Shown here in pieces: positions 1-11,125 of a DNA stretch of 64,000 nucleotides (its first letter is position 1; each line of letters begins with the position of its first letter). This DNA is from Hyalella azteca. Lineage: Eukaryota; Arthropoda; Malacostraca; Amphipoda; Hyalellidae. The stretch lies in contig NW_025933032.1 of NCBI RefSeq assembly GCF_000764305.2, forward strand, positions 1 to 64,000, in the 5' to 3' direction. Made by a program: the position numbers and the translations under genes. Under the pieces are notes generated by a model, which was given only the letters and a program-made list of their open reading frames with translations, did no database searches and had not been told where the DNA came from.

Positions 1-163
1 TGTGTAACTTTCATAGCCTCAAAGTTACGTAGATAATTTTCGGGTTGTGTTCTCACCTACCTTCTATAACTATACATAACTGTATAGTATGTATAGTTAT
101 ACTATACATGTATGTATATGTATGAATACTACTATATGTATACTACTATAACTATACATATTA

Positions 164-325
164 ATGGACTGACTGACGTGTATCATTCGTTAATAGATAT
201 TGCAACATAGCAATGTTAACTAATTTATAATTTGTAACATTGAGTTCTCAGAAGTCCGAGTTCCCTGAGGCCAGCAGATCTTTGTAAAATCTGCACTCGC
301 GTGTAAGTTCGGCCGTCACCAGCCC
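164..325 (+). repeat. Left arm of foldback element
   Basis: Reverse complement of 1105-1264. Both arms include AGTTAACATTGCTATG-type and CAGGGAACTCGGACTTC-type segments in opposite orientation. Confidence 0.7.
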
Positions 326-744
326 TTGGTCTCGTTATCACTTCAGCCACATATTTGTGGCTAACACACCCCATGCCTCAAGGATATTGTTTTAGGCAAG
401 GGGCGGCTTTAGGTGGCCGGTGAATTGCCAGCGGGCGGCCGGAGCTAACCTGCTCTGGCCGACCGCTGGCCACCCACGGTCCGGGAAGGAGCTGAAAGGG
501 CACTTGACAGCGCCGAGAGAGAGATTTACGAGCTTGAGGTTCCCTCATAAACCACTGGGCATGTTTTGACTTCAACAATTTAGGATACAAACTTTATTTA
601 AATGTGTAGTCTGATGTAATACTAATGTAGCAGTTGCGCAAATATAGCTGTAAATTTTTTTACAATAATAATCCGTACCATGGTACTTTGCATCATTGTG
701 GTTTTCGCTCTTGTTATTTGCTTTAAAATTGAGTACCGGTATTT

Positions 745-1084
745 ATTTTTGCCTTTTTATTATCATATTAATCATAATTTTTACGATCACAGTAATAATA
801 ATTTAAATCAGTAATTCAGTATGATAATAATTCAGTGGGCTGATATTAATATTCAGTTTGATATTAATATTACAGATTATTAAGCAATGTGAAATGTGTT
901 GTAGTTTTTAGACTTTAAAAAATGTTTACAGAAATAGAATATCAATTTAATGCATCTCTTAACCGTTTTTGATGAACTTCTGATAAAAATTTACACATTT
1001 ACATGAATATTCTCATTACTGCACAGATCATGTACGTTATAGAATTTAAATTGCTATATTCCAGCTAATTTAATTCAATGATTA
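745..1084 (+). repeat. Direct repeat family B, copy 1
   Basis: Shares with two later copies the ordered landmarks AATCAGTAATTCAGTATGA, TTAAGC(A/G)ATGT, TTTTTACAGAA(A/G)TAGAA and CTTAACCGT. AT-rich and non-coding; it lies inside the foldback element. Confidence 0.6.
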
Positions 1085-1104
1085 ATTTATTAACCAGACA
1101 GCTG

Positions 1105-1264
1105 GGGCTGGTGACGGCTGAACTTACGCGTGAGTGCAGATTTTACATAGATCTGCTGGTCTCAGGGAACTCGGACTTCAGAGAACTCAATTTTACAAAT
1201 TATAAATTAGTTAACATTGCTATGCTGCAATATCTATTAATGAATGATACCCGTCAGTCAGTCA
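1105..1264 (-). repeat. Right arm of foldback element
   Basis: Reverse complement of 164-325. The 68-residue open frame across it is not conserved as protein and is best ignored. Confidence 0.7.
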
Positions 1265-1681
1265 TCGAACAAATTTATTCATGAATACAAAGGAGCTTGT
1301 AACTATACAGTGCACCTAATAACTATACAGTTATGTATAGTTACACACCACAAGCTGACACTGCCATCGGCTCCCAGCAATACATTAGTCCTAAAACCTC
1401 CCTTACCCCACTCATCCTCTCCATCGTCGTCTTCACGTGATATGTTTTCATTCATGTTTTCGTGGTAGTTTTCGTTCTCTATTCATTAGTGGAGAATGTA
1501 ACATAGCAGTGCTAACTAATTTATAATGGAATTTTCAACATTATTTGAATATGTTCCAATGAATTCATAAACAATATCACCATTTAGATCGCTCCATATA
1601 TTTTTACAACCATTCATTCTTTGTTATGAATGATTTATGCAAAGTTTGTTATGAATGATTTATACAAGGCTGAATATTGTT

Positions 1682-1763
1682 CACGACTTCCTGTACGACT
1701 TCCTGTACGACTTTCTGCACGACTTCCTGTACGACTTTCTGTACGACTTCCTGTACGACTTCA
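1682..1763 (+). repeat. 12-bp tandem repeat
   Basis: About seven copies of CGACTTCCTGTA, with TTTCTG variants in some units. Confidence 0.85.
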
Positions 1764-2015
1764 AGTTGTAGTAAATGACAATTAAATATTAAAGTGTGCT
1801 GATTATGCATTCATTCTCTTCAAACTTTAACATAATTACGATTATCTCTTCGTAATCTGTACAATAATTTTAGCGCAACCTCCCTTTTATTTGGAAGGAA
1901 GACTCCATTACAACAAAAATCGAGGTGGAAAGGAAACTGCTCTGAAGAAAGCCTTTATTAATTCGGAACTCTGTTCGTGGGAAGACGCATCATAGCTTTA
2001 AAAATTATGTATCTA

Positions 2016-2349
2016 GATTTTACTCTTTCATTATCATATGAATCATCCTATTTACAATCACAGTAATAATTATTTAAATCAGTAATTCAGTATGACAGTA
2101 ATTCAGTGTGCCGAATCTGACATTAATATTATAAATTATTAAGCGATGTGCGAAGTATTGTTGAGGGCTCCTTTTAACCATGACAAAATTTTTACAGAAG
2201 TAGAATGATATGAATTTAAATACATTTCTTAACCGTTTTCAATGAATTTATGACATTTACAATATCAAGATCGACGTGAATGCTCCCATGATTTCATAGT
2301 ACCGTATAGGTTTAGAATTTCATATGCTATTATTTAATATGCTAATAAT
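2016..2349 (+). repeat. Direct repeat family B, copy 2
   Basis: Same landmark order as 745-1084 (TTAAATCAGTAATTCAGTAT, TTAAGCGATGT, TTTTTACAGAAGTAGAA, CTTAACCGTTTT). Diverged, non-coding. Confidence 0.6.
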
Positions 2350-2371
2350 AGGACTAAAATTTATTATAATA

Positions 2372-2706
2372 GACATTTATTATCATAGAAATCAGCATTT
2401 TTACAATCATGGTAATAATAATTGAAATCAGAGATTCAGTATGAGTGTAATTCAGTGGGCATGGTCTGATATTAATATGAAATTTTATAAAGCGATGTTC
2501 AATGCATTGTTACGGACTACTTTTTATCCTTGAAAAATTTTTTACAGGAATAGAACGACATGAAATGAAAAACATTTCTTAACCGTATTTAATAAATTTC
2601 TGACATGGAAAATTTCCACATCGAATGGAATACTCCAACGATTACATAGAAACCTGGCAGTATCGAATTTAATATGCTATACTCTAACTAATTTAATTCA
2701 AAGATG
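2372..2706 (+). repeat. Direct repeat family B, copy 3
   Basis: Third copy, close behind copy 2. It ends in CTAACTAATTTAATTCAA like copy 1. Copies 2 and 3 are nearly in tandem. Confidence 0.6.
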
Positions 2707-3329
2707 TGCATTAAAATAATTTTTCATGTGGTAGCAAATTGAAAACTTTATACTAAACTGTGATGTTTTTGCATTCATTCTCTTCATATTTAAAAACATA
2801 ATTACGCTCATAAACGACCATGACGCTCATAGACCAGACTGCGAAGGAGACAGGGAAAGAAGAGTGCATGTTTACCTCGAAGGGAAGATTTATTGCCTGC
2901 GCCTGCAGGAATGTGTATCAACCAAAGGTCTGGTCGTGCTTTAATCTACGGAAGTTTCACCTACCTTTGGGTTTCTAAAGCATATATCTAATACTAGAAT
3001 AATAATTCAGAAATGTTTGGGGTAGCGATCAATGAAGAATAAATAGGTAAACCGACGTATATCGAGAAAATGCTAGAAAAGTCACACGCTATACGAACAT
3101 CGGGGTGCGTAATTATATCAACCCTGATACCAGTCGAAATAAAAAGTTTACATAATTTATCTTAATGCCTGCGCATTGAAAATAATTAGCCAGGACAGCA
3201 TTCCAAATTTCAAACTTGTATCTTATTTATGAGGGGAGTTATTGCAGTTCTAAATAGTTAAAAAAATTCCGTAAGCGACTATAATGGCGGCTGAGCGCGT
3301 CCACGGTGCTCTTAAGTCCATAAACTAGT
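2707..3329. other. Unassigned AT-rich stretch
   Basis: No open frame with recognisable similarity and no structured repeat was seen here. Confidence 0.4.
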
Positions 3330-3440
3330 GACATATATGAATGTTAATGATGCGAAAGACAAATTGTTGAAATTTGAAGTCGTTTATGAATATTTATCAA
3401 GAACTCGTATTACCAATACATGATTTAATACAAATTAAAT
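3330..3440 (-). repeat. Composite repeat, S block end (reverse)
   Basis: Reverse-oriented end of the spacer block, with the diverged hairpin region and the TTTAATACAAATTAAAT landmark. It directly abuts the retrotransposon tail that follows. Confidence 0.6.
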
Positions 3441-3910
3441 ACCTATATCATATCATAACATGTCATTACATATCATATCACAACATATCACGGTGATGTC
3501 GGCGCTGGATAATGAGGTAAGTTAAAAATTGCTACTACACTTCCTCCAAGTTCAGTGGTGCAAGGTATTTCAAGTCTGAACATATATTTTTCCATAGCTT
3601 TTTTCAGTCTGTTTTTGAACGCGTTCATACTAGGAGCGTCAACGATATAATAATTAGGTAGGCTGTTCCACATGTCGGTGACTCGAAGCGAGAAGAAATG
3701 TTGTAGCGTGGATGAGCTGTTACAACGCAGTTTCATAAGTTATAGCCGTGGCACCTGGTGTTGGTTCTCGTTCTGTGATTCCTTCAAGGACCTTGTATAA
3801 ACCATAAGTAAACGTGTATACATCAATGAGGTCGCCAAGTAAATATCGGTAACAGACATAAATCCTCGCAAGCTGCATCGCGCCTATACAAGCAGCCGTC
3901 GATTACTCAG
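3441..3910 (-). pseudogene. Non-LTR retrotransposon 3' end (L block)
   Basis: Read on the minus strand, this gives the C-terminal end of a LINE reverse transcriptase: a GDLIDVYT motif upstream, then FFSLRVTDMWNSLP and NAFKNRLKKAMEKYMF. The 3' UTR and an irregular ATATC tail (3441-3485 on +) follow. The motif order matches the C-terminal region of CR1/L2-like elements. This is one of the longest of the 5'-truncated L copies. It has frame breaks near 3740 and an extra residue in WNSLPN-YY. It encodes no catalytic domain and is certainly inactive. Confidence 0.75.
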
Positions 3911-3984
3911 AGTTCGCTTCTCATTTTTATTTAGACGGACTTATACTTAATAATGGTACGACTCAATGAATTTACGTCTGAAGT

Positions 3985-5600
3985 TACTGAAAATATAATA
4001 ATTAATTCAGGAAGATACATCTATTTGGTGGGTAACATAAAAAGTCATATCGATGGGCGAAGCGCCGTTGGCAAGCCAATCTTTGAGATGACAGACCTGT
4101 TAGTTCATTGCTAATCGGCGATCGGCATATTGAGCTTAATTTACTATCTAATTTAAGCTTTACTTCACTAATAAAAACAGTTTTCTAGCAGCAAATATGA
4201 GTGTTTGGAGCAAATATGAGTTTATGAGGCTTTGATGTGTTTTTAACGAACGCTTCTAATATTCTTATAACAAGTTTCGTCACCACCACCATCATTCCCA
4301 TTCATCGCTCGGTTTTTCAGTCCGATTATGAATAGTGATCAATTTTAGCCTGAAGAGGTTTAATGGAGAAAAAGTATTCCTGCATGTGGACGTAGACCTT
4401 GATGATGTGAAATCTGGCAGGAATCTTGCTAATTAATATCCCCTTAAGAGAATCATTCTTTAAATATCCATTAGAAGTTTTTGAAAATTGTAACTACTAT
4501 ACTGTTTTTTTTTCCAGGTGTGTACAAGTATTTGATGATAATTCCCCCATGTCTGGAGTGCAACAAATCAATTCGGCTACGACATACAAAGTAACGCACT
4601 ACTGTGTCCATTTCACCCATACATTTCGCCCACATCATTGTGAATATTGCCTCCTTTTAATTGCTTTCACTCTCCACTTGGGACGAACGTATCGGCCTAG
4701 CCCAACTTGTTACATTGCAAGTGCATTCGTGCGAGATTAAAACTTACTTAGTTACTCCTCGAAAAAAGTGATGGAAGAGATTTGTTATGAAATGTTCAGT
4801 ATTTTTGGTTATTCGTTTTAATCCCCTCAATCTATTATTTATTAGGTGACACAGAGAAAATTTCTATATTTTTGAACGCTGGCTAAGAGATTGCAGTCGA
4901 TTGCATCTCGAAGCGGCGGAACTATGAAGAAGCCAGAAGTCGAATACGTCGAATAAGCATTTAACTCTTCATTTTCATAATAAATTTGAACGCTGAGTAA
5001 GATATTGCAACTGATTGCATCTCGCAGAAGCGTATCGAAGACTGATTATATAGTGCAGCGAAATTGTGGAAATGTTATTTCAATGCGAAACCGAGTTTTA
5101 GCAACAAACCTACGTCACTTTCATGCAAAAACTGCCCAAATATCGTAAAAGCCAGAAAATCGTTTATATGTTCCCGATTATTTATTCGCATCAAATTAAA
5201 TTCTCAACTAACTAAATAAATGCTCGGTTCTTTTTGAACTGAAATAAGTCGCAAAAGATGTCAACAATTTTGTAATCCATAATACCGACGAACTTCCCTC
5301 GATATGATGTTAAATAATTTCATAAAAAAATCAATTTTTGAATTATATATAGTTAATCTCTGCCTCGAAATCTTGTAAATGAATTCGGGATCCGATCCAT
5401 CGACCACATATGACAGCACATGTTTCCTGAAAAATCACTATGCTATTTATTTGGATTAATTTTTCCAAAAGTTATACCTATTATTTGAGAGCAGTAATCA
5501 ATGAGCTATAGGCACTTCAAATGCCTGCAAATATGTTTGACGCTATAGAGTAAGCTAACCCATCACAGTTAACGTAACAAATATCACTGTGCAACAACAA
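3985..5600 (-). repeat. Composite repeat, X block (reverse)
   Basis: Complete-looking reverse X block. Landmarks in order: ATCGATGGGCGAAGCGCCG (4050), AACCGATTTCG-like Cys/His ORF region (4426-4740), AGAGATTGCA (4887), and GAGCTATAGGCACTTCAA (5504). Non-coding overall apart from a short conserved ORF. Confidence 0.75.
4426..4740 (+). other. Short conserved ORF in X block
   Basis: A 104-codon frame seen again in other X copies, for example at 25445-25867, 49751-50125 and 55089-55511. It contains a Cys/His-rich segment, HTFRPHHCEYCLLL, followed by TIHLVRTNRS-like residues (here TLHLGRTYRP). I know no family with this pattern. Similarity between copies is expected simply because the DNA is repeated, so coding function is not shown. 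The frame is truncated or shifted in most copies. Confidence 0.25.
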
Positions 5601-5899
5601 CAACAACAAAAAAATTCATAACTCAAACCAAAATACCTTTCTCTAAAGGAACCGAGGTCGCTGATTTAAAATCTGCAAACAGATGTACTTTAGCACGTAT
5701 TGTTTTCGAGACATTCAAAAAATAATTTCCATGAAATTCCTCAAAATGCAACAGTTGGTAAACTGAACATGATTAAATAACATTGGATTATCCATTTCAT
5801 ATAGCGTATTTATGTAATCAAAATCTAAGAAAATGGTAATCAAGGCAGTTTCAAAAGAAATCTTACCTAATTGGTATGATATTTATTTTGAAATGCTTT
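5601..5899. other. Unassigned AT-rich stretch
   Basis: Contains a short CAA microsatellite near 5593-5610. Probably trailing sequence of the pseudogene that follows on the minus strand; nothing else was recognised. Confidence 0.35.
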
Positions 5900-7006
5900 T
5901 CCCCCTTGATTTGCGATGGAGAGTAGATTCTTCCTCCCTTTGTAGCAACCAACAATAGTCTCCCATCATATTTGGATTAAAGCGACCTTAATTGATACCG
6001 ACTTTACAAAAGCGCAATATCTTGGTGAAAACGCTCACCATGCTCATCACTTATATCCCCATTATTTCAGGGAAAAAATCCTCGTGGGGAAAAAAGAAAT
6101 GCATCTTCAAAGACATGCGGCAACCCATCTTGTGGTGGGCTTCAATCATATCTTCAACCAGTGCAACATAATTTTCTGCCTTGTAGTTTCCCAGGAAGTT
6201 ATTTACTACAAGGATGAAGGAGTTCCAAGCAGCTAATTCCAAATGGTTTAGTGTATTCTTGAAGTCTTCATCTTTGACAAGCTCTCGGATTTGTGGACCC
6301 ACAAATATACCTGCCTTAAGCTTTGCATCAGTCTTGGCAGCCCCAAATTTTCTCTTCAGGTATTCAAAAGCAGGGCTATCATGGGGGAATTCCTTTTATA
6401 CAATTTTTCATCAATCCTAGTTTGATGTGTAATGGACGTAAATATACTTTTTGGGAGTCGACTAAAGGTACATGCTTCACATTGTACCTGCCAACAGTGT
6501 ATTCATCACTCATTGGCCATTCTTTCACAATATAATGATATTTGTTATCTCAACTATCCCAGTGACATAAAAAGCACATGTTTTTGTTATATCCTAATTG
6601 CAGCCCTAGAAGAAGAGAAATGACTTTCAGGCAGCCACATATATTCCAGTTGTAGCAATAATATTTTATACCTTGAAGGATGTACTCCACGGATTCATAT
6701 GCTTCCGACATGCCTACAATATGGGCAACTGGAACAGAGGGTCTATCATTGCCATTTTTCAGCAAAACAGCCTTTAAACTAGTTTTGCTTGAATCGATTG
6801 AATCGATCTTGAACAGTCTCCATTCACTGGTATGATGTTCAATACCTAACTTTTCCATGAGCCTATCAATATCAGTACAAAAACCTGCATTATTTTCTTG
6901 AACAAAATAATATGCTAGATAAGCATGTCTTTGTCGGAAAAGTGAAGTTTTGCTGCCTGGTTCTAGAAGCCCCATTCCCCACAGCAACTTTGGTTCAAGA
7001 GAAGAG
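5900..7006 (-). pseudogene. Pseudogene of an uncharacterised arthropod protein
   Basis: Read on the minus strand, three or four pieces in different frames follow the order of one protein. They are about 7006-6550 (WRLF, SLKAVLLKNGN, SVPVAHIVGM, WNICGCLKVISLLLG, CFLCHWDS), 6535-6403 (VKEWPMSDEYTVGRYN, LRPLHIKLGLMK), 6302-6051 (GPQIRELVKDEDF, AAWNSFILVVNNFLGN, MSLKMHFFFPHEDFFPE) and 6050-5900 (SDEHGERFHQDI, NMMGDYCWLLQRE). I recognise this as a protein often annotated as hypothetical in insects and ticks; its function is unknown to me. Several frameshifts and stops interrupt it. The N-terminus is lost where retrotransposon sequence begins at about 7007. The many copies in arthropods suggest it may travel with a transposon, but that is inference. 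Confidence 0.7.
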
Positions 7007-7144
7007 GCTATTTTCCAAACTATCGTCAGTTTGGAAAAGATCCGGTAAAAGGACATGCTGTTATAAAAGTAATATCAGGCCAATTCCTCAGCGCCGACAT
7101 CACTATGATATGATATCATATGGTATATGATATGATATAATATG
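7007..7144 (+). mobile_element. Non-LTR retrotransposon 3' UTR and tail (L block)
   Basis: Starts at TTCCAAACTATCGTCAGTTT and runs through TCAGCGCCGACATCACTATG into a degenerate (TATGA)n tail. Only the 3' UTR is left. It cuts off the N-terminus of the neighbouring pseudogene. Confidence 0.75.
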
Positions 7145-7183
7145 ATATATTTAATTTTTAGTAGATTAGGTATTGGCAACATC

Positions 7184-7211
7184 AGTTGTTGATAAATATT
7201 CATTAACAACT
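7184..7211. other. Conserved hairpin in S block
   Basis: AGTTGTTGAT and ATTAACAACT form a stem of about 10 bp around a short AT loop, with one mismatch here. It is repeated in the other spacer copies. Confidence 0.6.
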
Positions 7212-7608
7212 CCTTCAAATTTCAACAATTTGTCGGTCGCTTCTGTATCATTAATATATATCGCTAGTTATATGTCTTAAGTAATGTCCTACAAATGAAA
7301 GATTTTAAAAAAATTCACCAAACCATTAGAGAGTATCCGGACTACGTTCCTTATGAAGTTAGCCCTAAAAATATTATTTTTTGCGCAAAGAATAAAACAT
7401 TTGAGCCGAAACTAAAAAATTAACTATCCAATTCTGGCAGGACACCAGAAGTTGGATGGTCCTGTTAATTAGTAATAGTAGTAATGCTGTTTAATAATAA
7501 TTAGTCTTGTTTTATTAATAATTTGGCATTCTGTTCAATTAATAATAGCAGCGAGCAATCAATCCTATTCGTCATGTTGGCCTATAAACAATTCTTGAGC
7601 ATCGTAAT

Positions 7609-7881
7609 CTAATGATGAAATAAATTGACATTGTAATTCTCTGGGCATTCACTGGTCATGGAGCGAACAGTAAAGTATACGATGAATAAGTATAACAACG
7701 ATAAAATTTGAATGAGAAATCCGTATGATGTTTCCATATGATTTATTTCGTTTTCCAGCTCATGCTTGTGTTTTTGCTGCTCATCATGAGCGGCAAATAA
7801 ATATTTCAGAGCTGCACGGTAAGAAAGGGGTCTTGCCAGGGAGAAGACACCATCTTCAGACACCATATTCATCATTGGCAA
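7609..7881 (-). other. Conserved short ORF of N block
   Basis: A 90-codon frame with the core MNMVSEDGVFSL, YRAALKYLFAAHDEQQ and KHKHELENEI, then a hydrophobic run ILSLLYLFIVYF that could be a membrane segment. Six copies of this core occur in the window, always in the same place of the composite repeat and antisense to the L fragments. The middle part is rich in K, E, Q and H and could be helical. I know no matching family. An alternative is a fragment of an old transposon or host exon carried along with the repeat. Confidence 0.3.
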
Positions 7882-8137
7882 CTTATTTGCTCACTAAAGT
7901 AAGAGAAGTTGAAGTGGTGAGAGGATTTTAATCAGGCTTATGTCATGTGATGAGTGAAAACGTTGCCTGGACGACACATACGAGGGCTTATTCATCAGGA
8001 CGCATGGATCAAAGGGAACCTTTCATGCATATGGTATTTCTGACAATAACAGGCATTGGTGCCTTTAATTGTTGGCTGCTTGCCTGTTCTGATAGCATGC
8101 ATCATCGACCCTCTATTATTAGTTTATAACTATTTAG

Positions 8138-8373
8138 ATGCAAGGATTTCCCAGCCATGAGAAACACGGAAAATCATGTCAACACCATTCAAGATCTCAC
8201 GAGTACTCCGACCGCTCGCCGACAGTCACGGGAGATGGAAGACAATTAAAAAAGTCACTAGATTGCTTTAATCGCAGATTCACTAGAAATTTAAAAGCGA
8301 AGAAAACACCACAAAAATTTAGCATATCTCTTTTGAAAACGTTTCGGAGACCAGCTCCATCGTCAGTTCGATA
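8138..8373 (-). repeat. Dispersed repeat with ribozyme-like core
   Basis: Shares AAAAGC-AAG, CCACAAAAATT and the GAAAACGTTTC...CATCGTCAG segment with 32576-32700 and, inverted, with 58100-58225. The shared part is about 130 bp. A Penelope-like or other retroelement remnant is possible, but no protein was seen. Confidence 0.4.
8341..8366 (-). ncRNA. Hammerhead-like catalytic core
   Basis: On the minus strand: CTGACGA, then a bulged T, GGAG paired with CTCC around a loop, then GAAAC. These are the conserved boxes of a type I hammerhead ribozyme (CUGANGA, stem II, GAAA). I could not find a convincing stem III or a cleavage triplet joined to stem I, so activity is doubtful. Confidence 0.3.
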
Positions 8374-8695
8374 TCATCAAGCACTGGGGGCAGGGTTGTC
8401 CATCATTCCATCAAGCACTGGGGGCAGGGTTGTCCATCATTCCATCAAGCAATGGGGCAAGGTTGGCCATCATTCCGTCAAGCCCTGGGGGCAGGGTTGT
8501 CCATCATTCCACCAAGCAATGGGGACAGGGTTGTCCATCATTCCATCAAGCACTGAAGGCAGGGTTGTCCATCATTCCATCAAGCACTGGGGGCAGGGTC
8601 GTCCATTATTTCATCGAGCACTGGGGGCAGGGTTGTCCATCATTCCATCAATCACCGGGGGCAGGGTTGTCCATCATTCCATCAAGCACTGGGTT
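8374..8695 (+). repeat. 34-bp minisatellite
   Basis: About nine units of 34 bp with the core CAGGGTTGTCCATCATTCC followed by ATCAAGCACTGGGGG. Because 34 is not a multiple of three, several frames stay open across it; these ORFs are not genes. Related arrays lie at 36811-36973 and 63575-63912. Confidence 0.9.
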
Positions 8696-8800
8696 TTTGT
8701 TGGCTTACTTAAGCCTACATCGTAATATAATATAATTAAAGCATTAGATCTTTAGATGTGCTATCATGCGACCCTCATTACAGTATTAAGACTAAAAGCG
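8696..8800 (+). repeat. Conserved flank of the 34-bp minisatellite
   Basis: TTGGCTTACTTAAGCCTACA ... GCTATCATGCGACCCTCATT is also found, inverted, next to the array at 36.8 kb (36733-36810). The array therefore belongs to a larger dispersed repeat. Confidence 0.65.
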
Positions 8801-9370
8801 TTGTCGCGGACGCAGGCCGATGATGCGCGTATATAGTGGCCGCACTAGACGCAGAACCACGCAGCTTACGGCGAGTCAGTGTGTATAAATGAGTGTCAGC
8901 AAGGGACTAACAGCCGTTCTCCTTGATAGAAGTTTTATGGAGAAACAAAAAATAAATTAGAAAATCCCAAATGCACTTTGTTTTATCCTTTTGAAATCCA
9001 TTCGCATGAGATCAGAAATATTGTCTAGTTGGTTTTATATATGATGCATACGTCGCGAGTCCAACCTTAATACAGATAGACGACATGCGCTTGAGCAATT
9101 TTTTAGTAAAAGTAAAAAAAAGTAATCCAATTACACTTCTTTTGATTTGCCTTCAGTTACAGAGTATATGTATATCCTGTCCCGGTGCTGTGAGTGAGAG
9201 CAGATAACACTCGCCGACTGAATTTAAGTGACCCATGCTACGACAGCCTCCCCTCACGGCTGCTCCAAGGACACAGCACGCGCGGAGCAGCGTCGATATA
9301 TTTGTCTCAAGTAATATGTCTATATCACCGCGCGACGCAGCGCCTGTACACTGTTAGAAAAATCGGTGAA
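8801..9370 (+). mobile_element. Non-autonomous Harbinger-like derivative
   Basis: Non-coding, but it shares GTGTGTATAAATGAGTGTCAG and CTAACAGCCGTT near its left side, and CACGGCTGCTCCAAGGACAC near its right side, with the PIF/Harbinger remnant at 12.15-14.7 kb. It looks like an internally deleted relative of that element. The GC-rich ends (GCGCGTATATAGTG at 8826) resemble, inverted, CACTATACGCGTG at 14622. Borders are approximate. Confidence 0.45.
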
Positions 9371-9689
9371 AAACAGTCAGATAGCTGTGGTTTCTTGCAG
9401 TCCATTTCACGTTATTTGGCATAACGTGACAATAACTTCTTTGTTAAATTTAAGCGCGAGGTGGCGCCACAGTCGACAGTTGAGATCACATCTTGGCGCC
9501 ATCTTGAGTAGAAGCCTGTATTGTTTCGTGCACATAATTAAGCCTACTTATTGCAGATGTCGCATGATTTATAAAAGTTATTTACTTGGTGTTTTTTGTG
9601 CAAGTTTTAGGTATTCTGGTGTGCAACTGAGGTGTATTATTTTAGTTTTGACATCACTGTCCAGTGTCCAATGACATCGCTGTCGAGTG
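9371..9689. other. Unassigned stretch
   Basis: Contains GGTGGCGCCACAG, a near-palindromic GC cluster. No known gene or repeat border was seen. Confidence 0.3.
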
Positions 9690-10988
9690 TCATCATCGTT
9701 AACATATTCACCATTTACCGACTTATTTACCTGAAAATTCTATCAGAACAGAGGTAATTTACCGTAATTAGTGCATTTCAAGCATCCTAGAATGTCAGGG
9801 TTGTGAGACAACGTTGCCGATGTATAAAATTATAGGGTTAACCCATTTAAATAATTGTCTCACATTATATCATTCAAACTTATAATTTTCATGATCATTC
9901 CACACATGGTCGTTGTTGATTCTTTCTTGGATTTTAACTGGTATGCATTATCATTCTACGGGTTCGTGTTACATATTTAGTTTATTTTCCGCTGGAGTAA
10001 GTTTTATCTAGTAACACACAGAAAATTTAGATTTATGGCACTTTGTAATCAAAATTCATGACTTTGAATTGTGGATGTTTTTTTGAGTAATTATTCCTTA
10101 TGTTAACTGTGATGGGATGGCTCACTTTACAGCGCCAAACATATTTGCAGGCATTTGAAGTGCCTATAGCTCATTGATTACTGCTCTCAAATAATAGGCA
10201 TACCTGTTGTAGAAATTAATTAAAATAAATGAAATAGTAATTGTTCAGGAAACATGCACGGTAAATACGTGGCCGATATCTTAAAACTGGATTTAATTTA
10301 CACGAATTCGATGAAAATAGTCAGAATGAAAAAATTCATAATTAGATTTTTCATATAGTAATTTAAATACAACATAATATTGAGGGACATTCTTCAGTAC
10401 TATGGATTTCAAAATTGTTACATCATACATGTATGTGACTTATTACCGTTCAAAAGAACGGAACGTTAAGTTAGTCGAAAATTTAATGTGATGCAAATAA
10501 ATAATCGAACACATGTCTACGGTTTACCGGCAGGCAGTACTCAGGGCTTCCTTATAGATACGCTTCTCAGAAATGCAATCAAATGCAATCTCATCGCCAG
10601 CATTCAAAAATATAAATATTTTATACATGGCAAGCCTTCCCACTAGTCTTGACAAGAGTGATATAAATTCATGTCAAAAAGCACTGAGCACTTATTTATA
10701 AATTCGTCCTGAATCCTTTTGCGAGGAGTATCTAATTAAGTTATCACGTAGCACGAATGCACATGCAATTTGAAATATAGGACTAGATCAATTCGTTCGT
10801 ACCAAGTGGATAGTGAAAGAAATTAAAGGAGGCAATATTTACCATGATGGGGTCAAAATGTACGGGTGAAATGGGCGCTGATGTGCAATACTTTTTCCGA
10901 TCGTAGCCGAAGTTATCTGATGCATTCCAGATAAAGGAAAATTAACATCAAATATTTGCACACAAATGGAAAAAAATCTCGTATAGTA

Positions 10989-11021
10989 CAGGGTGCGCCA
11001 CAGAAACTTACTTATTTGAAA
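10989..11021 (+). repeat. Mariner left terminal inverted repeat
   Basis: 33 bases, exact reverse complement of 11846-11878. The matched stretch ends in TTATTTGAAA. Confidence 0.95.
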
Positions 11022-11125
11022 AAATTCCAGTGCGGTTAGTTGGTCGGGTAGAGGGGCGAGAGGGGGTGCATCTGAAGGGGAAAGTTCCCAAGTTTGTTTC
11101 TCAAAGTTTCTCAAATAAATTTGCT

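Larger units (their letters stand above)
61..1347. mobile_element. Foldback (inverted-repeat) element
   Basis: Two inverted arms enclose about 780 bases. The best matched parts are 164-325 and 1105-1264, which are reverse complements with only scattered mismatches. The match continues less well outwards into TATAACTATACATAACTG-type sequence near 65-85 and 1325-1345. No transposase is encoded. The interior holds a GC-rich island (370-590) and one copy of a direct repeat family. A short stretch near 1498-1525 resembles an arm again. The structure fits a non-autonomous foldback element; no target duplication was found. Confidence 0.55.
7145..8105 (+). repeat. Composite repeat, S and N blocks
   Basis: Spacer directly after the tail: GTATTGGCAACA, a hairpin at 7184-7211, CACCAAACCATTAGAG, and GGACACCAGAAGTTGGATG. 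The N block (7610-7930) and CAGGCATTGGTGCCTTTAAT near 8050 follow. The same order recurs after L elsewhere. Confidence 0.75.

Noticed and set aside
378..590. 70-codon ORF in the GC island
   Set aside because: No recognised motif; open frame expected in GC-rich DNA.
3441..3500. CRISPR-like short repeats
   Set aside because: These are degenerate retrotransposon tail microsatellites in a eukaryotic context; no spacers and no cas genes.
8138..8735. 195-codon ORF
   Set aside because: Most of it is the 34-bp minisatellite read in three rotating frames; the first 60 codons show no family.
9455..9480. LTR-retrotransposon primer binding site (TGGCGCCA)
   Set aside because: A single short match without LTRs or a coding region.
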